Positions 11,605-22,689 are shown, counted from the stretch's first letter. The stretch: DNA of 64,000 nucleotides from Sacculina carcini (GCA_916048095.2 OU696581.1:4993445-5057444), one strand, 5' to 3'. Numbers and translations are program-made. The notes: generated by a model from the sequence alone, not told the origin.

Positions 11605-13226
11605 TAGAATTGGCATTTTAAATATATTCCTTTACAGCCGTTGATGAGCGATCCATCATCCTGCTGCCGTGTGTAGGCTGCTTCAGCGTACTTTCTTGTC
11701 GACTCATCTCTGATGCCACTGTGGATGATACACCAGCTGATGGATAATGGAGAGTTGGTGTGATGCTCTTTGTTGTGTTCGAATATCACACCGTTCAGTT
11801 TTGGGCTACTGCACTCGTGCATGCTGCATGCTACTGCACTCGTATTTTCACAGGTCGACAGGTTTCACCTATGTAGAATCTTCCACAGATCGTACAAGTT
11901 ATCTTATAAATCACATTCTTCTGCCAACATTGTAACCTTTTCGTCGCACAGGAGCATGTAAAGCTACCGGACTCGCATGTCAGGCGCTCTTTGGGAGGTG
12001 CAAATATTCTTTTTAATGAGCGAACCGGGTCAAAGAGAATCCGCACTTTGTCTGCGAGATCCGTTCTTCTGAGCAGTGATTGACACTGTCGCTTGTTTGC
12101 CTCTCCCAAGTATGACAACTTTACATAATATTTGCGTTCGTCTTCTTTTTCTTCTCCATGTCCAGTATTGCCCGCATTCCTTAGTGCCCTACATTTTGTT
12201 TTTTTGATCACCTTCATGGGATAGCCATTCAATTTCAGGCGATTTTCAACGGTTCTCAGCGATTTTCGTAGGTTGAGCTCATTGTTGGCTCTTCTTGACG
12301 CCCTCACAAACTCGCCGTATGCAATGTAACATTTTGCTGATGTTGAGCCTTAGGATTGCCATGGCGTGAACGATCCACTGTGTACAGTTTTCACATGTAA
12401 TGTGGTGTAGAATTTGCGACCATCATGACTGATGAGGCAGTCGAGATATGGCAAGTTGTCGTCCTTTGGCGTTTCGATGGTAAATTGGATGTGCGAGTTG
12501 ACTGAGTTAACAATCCGCACCATATCATGAATGTTTACGTCATCGTAATGAAAATATCGTCAATGTACCGCTTATACTCCAGTGGCCATGGTAATTTTTC
12601 AATTATTTGGCGGTCCATGTAGTCGGCATAAATAATGGCCAGTTGCGGTGCCATATAATTGCCCATTAAAAGGCCCTGTGCTTGTGCATAGTGCATCTCA
12701 CCTTGGACAATCACATCATTTGAAATGGCCAAATCAATGAGCACTACAACATCGTCCACATCCATCAAGGTGAACATTTCATCTCCAACTTTGTGCTGAT
12801 GTAGAAAGTTTGTTACGACTTCCATCGAGCCCACATCGTTGTTGCTGGAGCTCCGCGGTATTGTGCCGTACAGGTTAACAATATCCAGTGAAGCCGTTCC
12901 TTCTATTCTATCTTGTGGTATGTTTTCAAGCCATTTGAGAAATTTGTCCGTGCTTCTGATGTGTGCAGGAACATTATCCAGAATATTATCTAATTTTTTG
13001 GCCAGGCACTTTGATGGTTTTGTTGCTGGACCGTCCAGCGCATCGACTATGGGCCTGCCTTTCAGTTCACCTGTCTTATGATCCTTTGGTAGAACGTACG
13101 TCGAATTCGGCATCGGAAAACTACATTTCATTGCATTCAGATAGGATGTAATCTGTTTCTACTTCCTGTATTTAGTGGACAATACATTCAGTACTTTGTT
13201 GAACTTTGCCTGTCTTGTTGACGGTA
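11605..13226 (-). pseudogene. PLE reverse transcriptase and GIY-YIG endonuclease, frameshifted
   Basis: The RT begins with the PLE signature YVLPKDHKTGELKGRPIVDA and has DIVNLYGTIPR (motif A), QGLLMGNYMAPQLAIIYADY (motif B) and KRYIDDIF (motif C, about 12545-12570). After a frameshift near 12535 a basic linker follows (RKSLRTVENRLKLNGYP), then Cys pairs CESGSFTCSCATKRLQC and the GIY-YIG core VIYKITCTICGRFYIGETCR. A further break near 11830 separates the last part, ending NGCKGIYLKCQF. Frameshifts and a stop near 13158 disable it. The nearest relatives in the window are 26292-27690 and 17888-18181. Confidence 0.9.
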
Positions 13227-13231
13227 GTACG

Positions 13232-13402
13232 TGTATGCTATATTTACAATCACAATACGAGTACAACACGATATTACACGAACAATAGGATAACGTCACG
13301 ACCTGCACACAACCACTGCTGGACACACACTCACTCGTGGCGGGTAGCGTCATCCACGCTAGCCGCCCCCGCGCCCTCTGGGCGGGGCAGCACCACACTA
13401 CA
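13232..13402 (-). repeat. Gypsy 3' LTR (left in window)
   Basis: 171 bp, TGTATGCTATATT to CCACACTACA in plus orientation; direct partner of 16887-17049. Confidence 0.93.
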
Positions 13403-13742
13403 TCGCTCCTCCAAGCGGCGGAAATGCAGGCGTAGTCGTCCTGCAGACGTAGTCCTACGTCCTGCAGATGTAGTCGCTCAGGTGCGGCGGCGGTCTGCGG
13501 GTTCGGTCGCTTCGGCGAGGGTTTGGGGTATGTGGAGCACCTGATGTTCCGCTCACATCCTCCCCCGGCGGCGGCGCGGGTCCGCTGCTGCTGCGGTCTC
13601 TCGCGGCGGTTGCGGCGGTGACAGCTGTGGGCAAGGCAGGCACATGACCTCTGGGCGCGTTGAGCTGACGAATGGTGGCGGCGGCACTTCGGAGGCGGGT
13701 GCGCTGACTGCTGGCCGCAGGTGGCGGCGGTTACGCCACTAG

Positions 13743-15880
13743 AGACCGTCATGCGGTAAGCGTACCGCGTACTGGCGGCGACGACCAGTGACAGCGACCA
13801 CGCCAGTCCGGTCCCAGCGGCCTGTCGTCGGCTCCTGGAGAGCCACTGTAGTGCCGGGCGATAACGGTGGCAGTGGTCTGGCTGACCGATTGTAGTCGGT
13901 GATCTGCCTGTCGTGCGCGGCCGCTGCTCGGCGATTCGAAGGGCCGTGTCGGGCGCGGTTCCGCCATGTATGGCTCTTTCTGCTGAGAGTCCTTGTATTT
14001 AAGACACTACTGGCATGACGAAACGGCCATGGCAATGTCGTTATTAAGGCCAGGCCAGAATACAGTCTGGCGGGCGCATTGAACCGTCCTGACCTGCCCC
14101 TGATGGCTTTCGTGGAGGCGGCGGAGGGTATCTTTTCGCAGGAGCTTGGGCACAAGCAGACGGCAGCCTACCAAAATCAGGCCATGGACGGCAGTGAGCT
14201 GGTCGCGCACACCCCAGTACTGGTGAAGGCTGGACGGTAGGAGATTATTATGCTGAGGAAAGCCGTCCAGCACGTACGGCATCAGCTGACGGCACTCGTC
14301 GTCGGCGAGAGACGCAGCTCGCACCGCCTCCAGGGTGGTGTCGACTGGCGATGTGCGGCGGCCTTCATCGTCCTTATCTGAGAAGGCGTCTAGCGTCTGT
14401 ATGAAAAAACCAGACGAAGAGTCGTCCACGTCCGCGTCAGCACCGGCCGGCTGGGAGGGTGCGCGTGACAGGGCGTCGGCGATGTTGTGCTGTGCTCCTG
14501 GCCTCCAGCTGGCGAAAAATGTCAGGTGCAGTAGACGCTGACGCATGCGCTGTAGACGAGGATTGCATATGTCTCCGAGCGCCTTTCCGTTCAGGATGGG
14601 CACCAGCGGCTTGTGGTCCGTGACCACATTGAAGGTGGGTAGGCCAGCCAGATATTGGTGGCATTTCTGGCAGGCCCACACCACGGCCAACATCTCCGGC
14701 TCGCGGACGGCATAACGGCTTTCCGTGTCGGAGACGAATCGCGACCCAAACTGGATGAGCTGCCAGCGGCCCTGGTCGTCCCGCTGGCGGAGACAAACCC
14801 GAGGCCTTTCTGTCGTGCCGCGTCCGTCTCCAACATGGTGGGCCTTGTCGGGTCGAAGTGGCCAAGCACGGGCGGGCTGGCCATCGCGCGTTTTACGGCC
14901 GTGAAAGCAGCGTCGTGTTGTGAAGACCACTGCCACTCGACGCCTTTGCGGAGGAGCTGACGCAGGGGCTCGGCAGCAGAAGCGATGGCGTCAGAGAAGT
15001 CACCAAACTGATTCGCCAAGCCCAAGAACGACCGCAGTGACGTCAGGTCCGTCGGTGTAGGGAAGTCAGCCAGGGCCCGAATTTTCTTCTCGTCGATGGT
15101 AAAACCGGAGGACATAATGTGGAAGCCGCAGAAATTGGCGGCAGTGGCAGCGAAGACAAACTTTTTCCGGTTCAGTGACGCCGGCGTCGTCACAGCGCTG
15201 CAGTTGTTGCCAGACTCGCTGCAGATGGTCGTCGTAGCTGGCAGTGTGCACCAGCACGTCGTCAACAATCTTGCATGAGTCCGCTAAGCCAGCCAAGGCG
15301 ACGTCGCCGCGCTGGTTGAACTCGTCGCCGCTTGACACCAGACCCATTGGCGCACGGCAGACCCTGAACCGACCCCACGGCGTGATGAAAGTGGTGAGGT
15401 CTCGGTCCTCGCGGCGCAGGATCACCTGAAAGTAGCCCTGTTGGGCGTCCACCTGGGTGAACCAACGGTTGCCGAGGCCCATGCTGGCTACGGCCTCGAC
15501 AGGCGAGCGAACCGGATGAGTCGATCGGCGGACGAAACGGTGGAGACGGGTAAAGTCCACCGTGAGGAGGCAACCGTTGGGCGTGCCGTCCGCATTTCGT
15601 TTGCCGACCACGACAATGGGCGAGCACCAGTCAGTCGGGTGGGACACCGGCTCAATGACACCCTGCTTCTGCAGCTGCTCCAGCTGCTGTTGTGCCTGGG
15701 CGCGGTGGCAGAATGGCACAGAACGAGGGGCGGTCACGGACATAAGCTCTTGGCGGCTACCCCGAGCTGCTGCGCGACTACAGCATTTACTAAGGAGACA
15801 TCGGCCCCAGAATCACAGCACCATGTGATTTTGCGCGGTTGATGCCCCACCCACGGAAACGGTTAGGCCCACGGTGGTCA
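13743..15880 (-). pseudogene. Gypsy pol (protease, RT, RNase H, integrase remnant)
   Basis: From right to left on the minus strand: protease CDSGADVSLVNA (about 15820); RT with LEQLQKQGVIEPVSHPTDWC, VDFTRLHRFVRRSTHPV and the catalytic box read as IVDDVLVH (about 15270), an I/V variant of YxDD; the FLGLANQFGDF thumb; RNase H with YAVREPEMLAVVWACQKCHQ and VVTDHKPLVPIL; then LHESHQGQVRTVQCARQTVF and the start of the HHCC zinc finger. Where about 150 residues of DDE core should follow QQKEPYMAEPRPTRPFE, the frame goes straight to the C-terminal tail (GTTVALQEPTTGRWDRTGVV). Several frameshifts separate the pieces. Nothing downstream suggests an envelope gene. Confidence 0.9.
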
Positions 15881-15966
15881 AACGGGTGCGTTCAGCACGA
15901 TCAAAAATATCACCGATATACAATGTGTCTTGTGTATTTTCCTCGTTCACAACACCATCATTTGCA

Positions 15967-16887
15967 TCACAGCCAACATAGTCGACGAAGTTGTTTCGAC
16001 GGCGGCCCGCGCCGGACTGGACAGTAGTGGCCGCGGATTCCGCAGCGGCGAGAGACGCAGTCAGCAGCGCGGCATGGCGCCGTCTGGTGTCTTTGGCCGC
16101 AGCGATCGCATGCAGAGCCGTTGCCACCATTAGCTGACTGCCGGTCCGTTTGTTCTCGCATGCGCAGTGGTTGACGGCGCACAGCAGCGACCTCTATACG
16201 GATGGTGGCCGAACTAGCCACATCGGGCGTGGCTCGCCGCATGGCCACAACATCATGGCGGACGCACTCCGCTGACTCGCAAATTTTGACTGCCCTCTCC
16301 AGCGACAATTCGTTGTGGGCAACCTGCAGCAGCTGGTGCAGGGCAGTGGAGTCGGCCGTCCCCATGACGATATCGATGCAGAAATCGCAGCAGGCCGCAA
16401 TCTCACGCAGGGAGAGCACAAAGTCACCCACCTTATCCCCGTCGTGCTGGCGGCGGAAGAAAAAATGCCGGCGCTGCACTAACACCCGTTGACGTGACCG
16501 CTGGTGGTTTTCCAGCAGCTCAATGCAGGCTGGCATATCAGCGTCCGCCAGCAGCGCCACAGAGTGCCGGATGATGCGGCACCATTCAAGGCCCAGCAGC
16601 GTGCTGAGCAGCGCTGGTTGCTGGTCTGGGCTGAGTTGCTCGCTGCCAGATAACGTGCTATGAGCCAGCACTCGTTCCTGCCACGCTGTGAACCCAGCTG
16701 CAGTCGTGTCGTAGGACAAGCGGGCTGCCGGCGGGGCATTCACTCGGGGAGCCACAGCAGATGCATCGGCGGGGGCTGCAGGTTCCAGCTGCTGCCGGGC
16801 GAGCATGCTTACCAGCGATGTCAACTGGTCCAGCTGTCGTTGCTGACCATCCAGAAGAGCCAGCTGAGTCTCAGTCGGCTGCGCCAT
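15967..16887 (-). CDS. Gypsy gag
   Basis: The ATG at 16887 uses the last base of the 5' LTR as its A, so gag begins at the LTR edge with no leader; the usual primer-binding site would overlap the first codons (TGGCGCAGCC). About 306 residues: a Gln-rich coil (TQLALLDGQQRQLDQLTSLV), a capsid-like middle (FTAWQERVLAHS; VGDFVLSLREIAACCDFCID), and a C-terminal Cys/His knuckle CDRCGQRHQTAPCRAADCVS resembling the CHCC knuckle of CsRn1-type Gypsy elements. The frame is open to 15967; it may continue into pol by frameshifting near 16000. Confidence 0.8.
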   Translation of the reverse strand: MAQPTETQLALLDGQQRQLDQLTSLVSMLARQQLEPAAPADASAVAPRVNAPPAARLSYDTTAAGFTAWQERVLAHSTLSGSEQLSPDQQPALLSTLLGLEWCRIIRHSVALLADADMPACIELLENHQRSRQRVLVQRRHFFFRRQHDGDKVGDFVLSLREIAACCDFCIDIVMGTADSTALHQLLQVAHNELSLERAVKICESAECVRHDVVAMRRATPDVASSATIRIEVAAVRRQPLRMREQTDRQSANGGNGSACDRCGQRHQTAPCRAADCVSRRCGIRGHYCPVRRGPPSKQLRRLCWL

Positions 16888-17049
16888 GTATGCTATATTT
16901 ACAATCACAATACGAGTACAACACGATACTACACGAACAATAGGATAACGTCACGACCTGCACACAACCACTGCTGGACACACTCACTCGTGGCGGGTAG
17001 TGTCATCCACGCTAGCCGCGCCCTCTGGGCGGGGCAGCACCACACTACA
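16887..17049 (-). repeat. Gypsy 5' LTR (right in window)
   Basis: 163 bp, direct partner of 13232-13402. GTACG follows at 17050. Confidence 0.93.
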
Positions 17050-17054
17050 GTACG

Positions 17055-17760
17055 ACCTGAATCTTTTTGAAATTTCCACTGTTGATGGTTGCTTCGGATA
17101 GCATGTTCTCGTATGCTTCACTGTTTATGACCATTAGTCGGCCGGTTTTATCTGTTGTTGTGATGACTGTGCTTTTCTCATTTTTTATTTCATTGATCAT
17201 TTTCATTTCATTTGATGTCTTCTTTGGCAGTAGTTTGTGGCAGTCTTTTAGAAGTTTGGTTATGCCACCCGAGAACACCTGAATAGTCTCATGTTGTATA
17301 CCGTCCTTGCTCATTTTTGTCACACATTTCTCGATAGTAGCGCCACACTCTTTCGTTAAGCGCGAACTGTCTTTGATGCTGTATTGCTGTGGTACATATG
17401 ACGGATCTTTGTTCAGCAAAATAGTTGTTCGGCAAAATAGTTGCTTCGACCATATGATATTTCTCCAATTCTTTTGAGAATAGAACATATAATTTCTTCT
17501 TCTTTTTTGCTTGTAGTTACTCCCTGCAGGAATTCAGCTTGTTTTGCTCTAGTTCAGTCAGTGGGAACATATTATATGTCAGTGTATTCAATTTGTTATG
17601 TTCACAGTCCAACGCCAGTTGTAGCCATTGTTTTGAGTGTCTTCTTGTTAAATTCTCTGCCTTGGCCGAAGGCAATGTTTTTCAGAATATTCTTCACAAG
17701 AATATTCTGAAAAAAACATTGTGAAGAATACTCTGAAAACACATTACATTCGGCCAAGGC
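17055..17760 (-). pseudogene. PLE copy 1, N-terminal part upstream of the RT
   Basis: The minus-strand frame 17488-17045 encodes the region before the PLE reverse transcriptase: KNEKSTVITTTDKTGRLMVI matches the conserved pre-RT block that in PLEs reads I-x-x-TDKG-x-x-x-V. Upstream, FGQGREFNKKTLKTMATTGV and other frame pieces to 17760 are probably the N-terminal coding region, broken by stops. The frame continues across the Gypsy insertion. Confidence 0.75.
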
Positions 17761-17790
17761 AGAGGATTTAACAAGAGGTCGCCAATTAAA
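17640..17790. repeat. Inverted repeat joining two head-to-head PLE copies
   Basis: The left arm (CTTGTTAAATTCTCTGCCTT, then GGCCGAA...CAGAATATTC) is mirrored by the right arm (GGCCAAGGCAGAGGATTTAA, then CAAGAGG) over about 70 bp each. The minus-strand PLE lies to the left and a plus-strand PLE to the right. It is a potential foldback. Confidence 0.75.
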
Positions 17791-18400
17791 AAGGATATTT
17801 GCACCTCCCAAAGAGCGCCTGACATGCGAGTCCGGTTGCTTTACATGCTCCTGTGCGACGAAAAGGTCACAATGTTGGCAGAAGAATGTGATTTATAAGA
17901 TAACTTGTACGATCTCTGGAAGATTCTACATAGGTAAAACCTGTCGAACTGTGAAAATACGAGTGCAGGAGCATATTAGCCCAAAACTGAACGGTGTGAT
18001 GTTCGAACACAATAATGAGCATCACACAAACTCTCCATTATCCATCAGCTGGTGTATCATCCACAGTGGCATCAGAGATGAGTCGACAAGAAAGTACGCT
18101 GAAGCAGCCTACATACGACAGCATGATGATGGATCGCTCATCAACGGCTGCAAGGGAATATATTTAAAATGCCAATTCTAAAGATAACGCAATTGGCAAT
18201 TAATTCTCCTTTTTCAGCGCTTAATTACTAGAGTTACTCAATTGTTATGATGCATGTGTTTTTTATTGTCTGTTATATGATTGTACAATTTGGCCGTTAA
18301 TTTGAATGAATATCAGTACCTGAAGAAGCCGTTAGGCGAAAATGTTCGTACTAAAATATATTGATTGTACCCGATGAAGTGATTCATTAACATAATATCT
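17763..18400 (+). pseudogene. PLE copy 2, GIY-YIG endonuclease and 3' end (plus strand)
   Basis: Plus-strand remnant beginning in the linker before the endonuclease (LKRIFAPPKERLTCESGCFT in one frame), then KNVIYKITCTISGRFYIGKT from about 17885 and the C-terminal block KYAEAAYIRQHDDGSLINGC, ending at a stop at 18181. It is almost the same sequence as the PLE ends at 11605 and 26292. The RT part is absent. The 3' region to 18400 includes a hammerhead-like motif (18316-18352). 5'-truncated and inverted relative to copy 1. Confidence 0.88.
18316..18352 (+). ncRNA. Hammerhead-ribozyme-like motif of PLE copy 2
   Basis: AGTAC before CTGAAGA pairs with GTACT after GAAAATGTTC (stem I). GCC-GTTA-GGC forms stem II after one extra A, and GAAA follows. 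Predicted cleavage is after TTC; stem III is only about 2 bp, as reported for minimal PLE hammerheads. Confidence 0.6.
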
Positions 18401-18503
18401 ATAATTATAACGGGTGCGTGAGTGAACATCAATTTTGATATATACATATATATTTATATACTAGCGACAAATTTCGCACTTCGTGCGGTTATTATCGCTA
18501 GTA

Positions 18504-18972
18504 GCCACAAACGCTTATATACTCCCATTCTCTGCAATAGGGCAATATGTTCACCTCGGCCAGTGTAGTGTCAAAGGCGTACCAAGTGCGGTGAGTGCGA
18601 CTGCGGCTTGTGGACAATATGTTCACTTTTCACCATATCGTAATTTCAGTGGTTTCCAACACAAGACACGAGTTTATACACAACAGGTAGCTAGCACCTT
18701 ACATACTGTGCGGTTATTGGTTAGGCTCAGTAACTTGACTTAACCTGACCTGACCTACCCTAGCCAATAACCGCACAGTATGTTAGGTGCTAGCTACTTG
18801 TTGTATAGAAACTCTTGCGTTGCTTTGAAAACCACTTAAATTACGCTATGGTGAAAAGTGAACATATTGGCCACAGTCGCACTCTCGCACTTGATACGCC
18901 TTTGACACTACACGGGCCGAGGTGAACATATTGCCCTATTGCAGAGTATGGGAGTATGCGCGCGTTTGTGGC
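18504..18972. mobile_element. Foldback MITE with long inverted arms, TA-flanked
   Basis: The left arm begins GCCACAAACGC and the right arm ends GCGTTTGTGGC. About 220 bp on each side are inverted copies (TGCAATAGGGCAATATGTTC against its complement) around a ~40-bp centre of CCTGACC-type sequence. TA lies on both sides (18502-18503, 18973-18974). No coding capacity; probably a Tc1/mariner-type foldback element. Confidence 0.8.
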
Positions 18973-19096
18973 TAATATGTTCATAGGGCAATATTGTAGT
19001 ACTCCCGAAAAAGCTACCAATGGAGCAGAACATGGAAGAGGAGAAATGAAAGAGAAACTTAGAGGGAAAATTAATGTAGAATTGTTCGAACAATTC

Positions 19097-19284
19097 TTAG
19101 GTTAGGCTGTTTAGGTTAGGTTAGGTTAGGCTGGTTAGTTTGGGTTTGTTAGGTTAGGTTAGGTTAGTAAAAAAATGGAGGCGGAGCTAACAGGCGCGCT
19201 ACGTCCACTGCGATACTAGCGCTCTCTAACGGCGGAAAGTGTAACTAACCTAACCTAACCTAACAAACCCAACCTAACCTAACA
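19097..19284. repeat. Head-to-head interstitial (TTAGG)n telomere-type repeats
   Basis: TTAGG arrays (19097-19170) face CCTAA arrays (19236-19284) across a unique core of about 65 bp. TTAGG is the usual arthropod telomere repeat; here it is internal and short. Confidence 0.85.
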
Positions 19285-19919
19285 ACGAAAAGGCATTTGT
19301 CAAAAATAACACTAGAACAGTGCGCTGATTAGCTTTGATAAATATAACTTTCAAAAAGTAATATTACAATAATAAATGTTACTTAGGTATAATAATTCTT
19401 ATTGTTTTGTCGGCGGGACAAAAATCAAAATAAATAGAAATAATTCAAAAATATTGAAAATTGCACACTAGAAGAGCCTTAATCATCTTTGAAAATGTGT
19501 TCTTTGTCGAACATCGGAATCCCAGTACATAAAATCGAGCTAAACCAGCATATTTCTAATTCAAAGTGAAGCAATGAATGTCTAAGGTTTTATTAACACT
19601 TCAATTAAATTAATAAACATATATTTCTATTTTCCAGACTGTCTAAAACACGCCAAAGATCCTTATAAATCATGTTTAGAAAAAGGCTCGAACGATCATC
19701 TCAAAACGACAAGAACAATCTAGGCAATCTACGCCTTGAAATTCACTAAATTCTAAACAACGCGTAGAGAAATTGAAGCGTTGCACTCCTTGTCTGCAAT
19801 GACGGCTCACAAATTTCTTGCCGCACTGAGCGGAGCCCCATCCCTCTCGGCGCGCCTGGACTAATCCGGTGGGCGGAGCCTATTTAGCTTAAGTTGACTT
19901 AACGGTTTAGCGCAAAACG
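19285..19919. other. No gene seen
   Basis: AT-rich sequence with no supported frame. It may include the eroded 5' half of the piggyBac element that follows; no matching TTAA terminus was found. Confidence 0.5.
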
Positions 19920-21309
19920 GTGGGTGACTCGATTGCCACTCAGTCTAAGTTATATGCTTCTCAAAATAATGTGCATAGATATAACATCACTTCTGATTGC
20001 CTAAGAGTGTTTTTAGGCATACTGCTCTTCACTGGATACAATAGGTTACCAAGTGAGCGTCAGTATTGGAGCTGTGATGAAGATCTAGACACACCGATCA
20101 TAAGGAATGCCATGCCGAGAAACAGGTATACATAAATCAAGAAATATTTACATTTTGTTGATAATGAAAAGGCCTCCCAAAACAAGGAAGACAAATCATT
20201 CAAGCTGAGGCCAATATATGATTATCTGAATGAGAGGTTCAAATCGTTTGGAATATTGTCCAGAGAACTGTAAATTGACGAACAGATTGTGAGGTATTAT
20301 GGAAAGAATGGCCTGAAACAATTCATGAGAGGAAAACCAATCCGCTTTGGATTCAAGCAATGGATTATGTGCTGTGGAAGAACAGGCTACTGCTATCGGA
20401 TGCATCTCTACCAAGGGAAAGAGAAGAAAGAAACCGTAAGCATGTTCAAAAACACCCTTGGGGGAAAAGTAGTCCTCGCCATGACACACCACTTGGATAA
20501 CCCAAGTGATCATGAAATTTATCTGGATAATTTCTTCACCAGTTACAAGCTGATTGTACACATGAAGGATCTGGGTATTAGAGTCACTGGAAAAACTCGC
20601 GCCAACCGGACTGCCAAATGCTCACAGGAGAGTGACAATGACATGAAAAAAGTCACGTGGAGTTTATGACTACTTGTTTGACCAGGAAAACGGAGTATTC
20701 TTTCTGAAGTGTGATGACAATAGTTTAGTTACCATTCGCATTAATCACCAGTCCTTTACCCCAGTTGGGTCTGCTAGACGGTGGAGCAAGAAAGAGAGGA
20801 AACATATCAATGTCCCCCAGCCTCACCTTATTGCCATGTATAACAAATACATGGGAGGAGTTGATCACCTTGATTGGCTGACACAGAAATACCGGATTGG
20901 TGTGAGAGGGAAAAAATGGTACTTCAACCTCTTCACTAACTTGGTTGACACTACTGTTGTGAATGCATGGATAATCAGCACAATCATATCGGGAACTCAA
21001 ACATCTCTCTTGGGCTTCAAGCGCTCCATTGTTAGGTATTATCTACAGAAGACTCTATAGACCTCTATAGAGTCAATTATCTATAGACCTCTCCTTCTAA
21101 ACCTAAGCAACCAGGGCGTGTGAAGATGATGACTGGAAAAGTGCTTCCTGATATAAGATTTGATGGTACAGGACACCGACTTGGAAGAACAGAGGAAATG
21201 TGCACAGTGTAAGGAGAAAGTGAGCAAGCAGTGTGTGAAGTGCAATGTGGGACTTCACATGGGAGGCTGTGACAATCAATGGCATACCTACAGTGAAAAT
21301 GGTGCATAA
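19920..21309 (+). pseudogene. piggyBac-type transposase, N-terminally truncated, with stops
   Basis: Recognisable DDE_Tnp_1_7 sequence: ITSDCLRVFLGILLFTGYNR, then YWSCDED and the RNRYT block, IDEQIV (first catalytic Asp), EIYLDNFFTS (second Asp region), YNKYMGGVDHLDWLTQKYRI (third Asp), and a C-terminal Cys-rich finger CAQCKEKVSKQCVKCNVGLH (about 21195-21260). In-frame stops at 20133 and 20271 and a one-base shift in an A-run near 20645 disrupt it. The N-terminal ~100 residues are missing. Confidence 0.9.
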
Positions 21310-21589
21310 CAACCTTATGTATACTTATGCATAATATACATATTCTATATTATACCCATGTATAATTTTGCTTAAGTAATACAGAATGTTAGATGCAAAG
21401 TACTTCATATATGCATCAGGTTCAAGGTTGCTAAATTTCAACTTTTCTGGTGCCCATGGTCCTAAAAAAGGACTTGTTTTTAAAATTGTATATATTGACT
21501 ATGAATAGTGATTTTTCAATTTCATATGCGATTATGTTGTTCTTGCAATAAAAATTATTGAAAATAATAAGAATTTCATTGGAAAAAAA

Positions 21590-21609
21590 TTTGGGTTCTA
21601 ACGGGTTAA
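21590..21609 (+). mobile_element. piggyBac 3' terminus at TTAA
   Basis: GGGTTCTAACGGG followed by TTAA (21606-21609) fits the piggyBac rule of a C/G-rich terminus abutting a TTAA target. The left partner was not found. Confidence 0.6.
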
Positions 21610-22689
21610 TCTGGTTGAAGACTACGTCCTCGAGACAAAATAATATAAACTAAATTCGACCTAAATTTCGCACAGAGCTTTTTACGCTGAGTGTTATGTG
21701 TAGAGCTCCATATATGTTTAATAATTTTCCCCTCGAGATCAAAGTTACGTTTCAAACAGCAGGTATGTGGAAAAATATTGTTAAAAAACATCTGCTCAAC
21801 GAACAACGGAGGAATTTATTGACTAATGAATCCGTGACCAATGATTGAGATCCTCATGCTTCGAGATTGTATATGTGAACATTGCGCGGAATCAATTCTC
21901 TGAGTCTATATAACAGGAACATGTTGGTATTGAAATTGCTCATGGGGAGCGTGCCTACATTTATGTGTCCATGTACAATTTATGTGTACATGTCATAATT
22001 CTTGCATTTATGTTTATTTAATTGTTTCGTGTTTTTTTTGTTTTCTGTGGACTTCGCGTATGCGAATAAGTGTGTGTGTGCCGACACACACACACACACA
22101 TTACTGCAACCACAATATGGTGGGAAAAGAAACCAGAGCAGCACGTGCACACGCATATATCACTCTCACCAGTATGTTAGGTACGTGCTGCAGTGCATTG
22201 TGCTTAGGGTAAAGTAAGGAGGCCGTGCATAGCTTAGAGCACAGTGCTTCACAGTGGTCGTATAAGCACAGTGCCATTCGGGGTTCAGTACCATTCGTAC
22301 CATTCGGGGATCAGTAGAGAAGTGGAGAGGTTCAGAGGGAGAATGGAACAGAACATATAAGAATAGGGATTAGAGCATTGGAGAATACAGAATAGGCCAC
22401 CATGTAGGGAGTGAGTGCGTATTAGAAGACGAGGTAGAACATTGGATAGAACATGGGGATAACATTAGGACAGATATAGATAGGAACAGCAATATAAGAG
22501 ATAATATCACGACGCAATACATTATTTTCAACAATCAACTGTGTTTGGAATCGGCAATAAGCGTTATCGCAGCACATAACTTCAAGAGGCCTGCTCCACG
22601 ACATCACGACCAACAATACACCAACCACACTCTCAAACAGCAATGTAACACGCACACAAGAATCCATCACGACCGACACAACATCAGTA
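21610..22689. other. No gene seen
   Basis: Non-coding sequence with a short CA run at 22085-22100 and GTGCATTGTGCTTAGGG-type simple sequence. No motif supported. Confidence 0.5.

Larger units (their letters stand above)
13232..17049 (-). mobile_element. Gypsy (Ty3-type) LTR retrotransposon, integrase core deleted
   Basis: The LTRs at 13232-13402 and 16887-17049 are 171 and 163 bp, with about two substitutions plus two small indels between them, so the insertion is recent. The target duplication GTACG is at 13227-13231 and 17050-17054. In minus orientation gag starts exactly at the 5' LTR edge, and pol carries protease, RT, RNase H and the integrase zinc-binding part. The integrase catalytic core is missing between about 13960 and 14010. 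At 3.8 kb it is shorter than normal Gypsy elements. It lies inside PLE copy 1. Confidence 0.93.
11389..17790 (-). mobile_element. Penelope-like element (PLE copy 1), split by a Gypsy element
   Basis: The minus-strand PLE reads from the right: an N-terminal segment (17760-17055), the 3818-bp Gypsy insertion (13232-17049, TSD GTACG), the reverse transcriptase (13226-12360), a linker, the GIY-YIG endonuclease (11950-11605) and a 3' region with a hammerhead-like motif (11435-11466). The tail abuts (TA)n. Coding continues in the same frame across the duplicated GTACG, which confirms the nesting. It carries the RT-plus-GIY-YIG architecture that defines PLEs. Confidence 0.9.

Noticed and set aside
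13403..13742. Pro/Arg/Ala-rich minus frames between pol and the 3' LTR of the Gypsy element as an extra gene
   Set aside because: GC-rich composition keeps frames open; no motif, and they merge with the PLE frame only by crossing the LTR.
19097..19284. True telomere at this position
   Set aside because: The arrays are short, opposed and flanked on both sides by long unique and transposon sequence.
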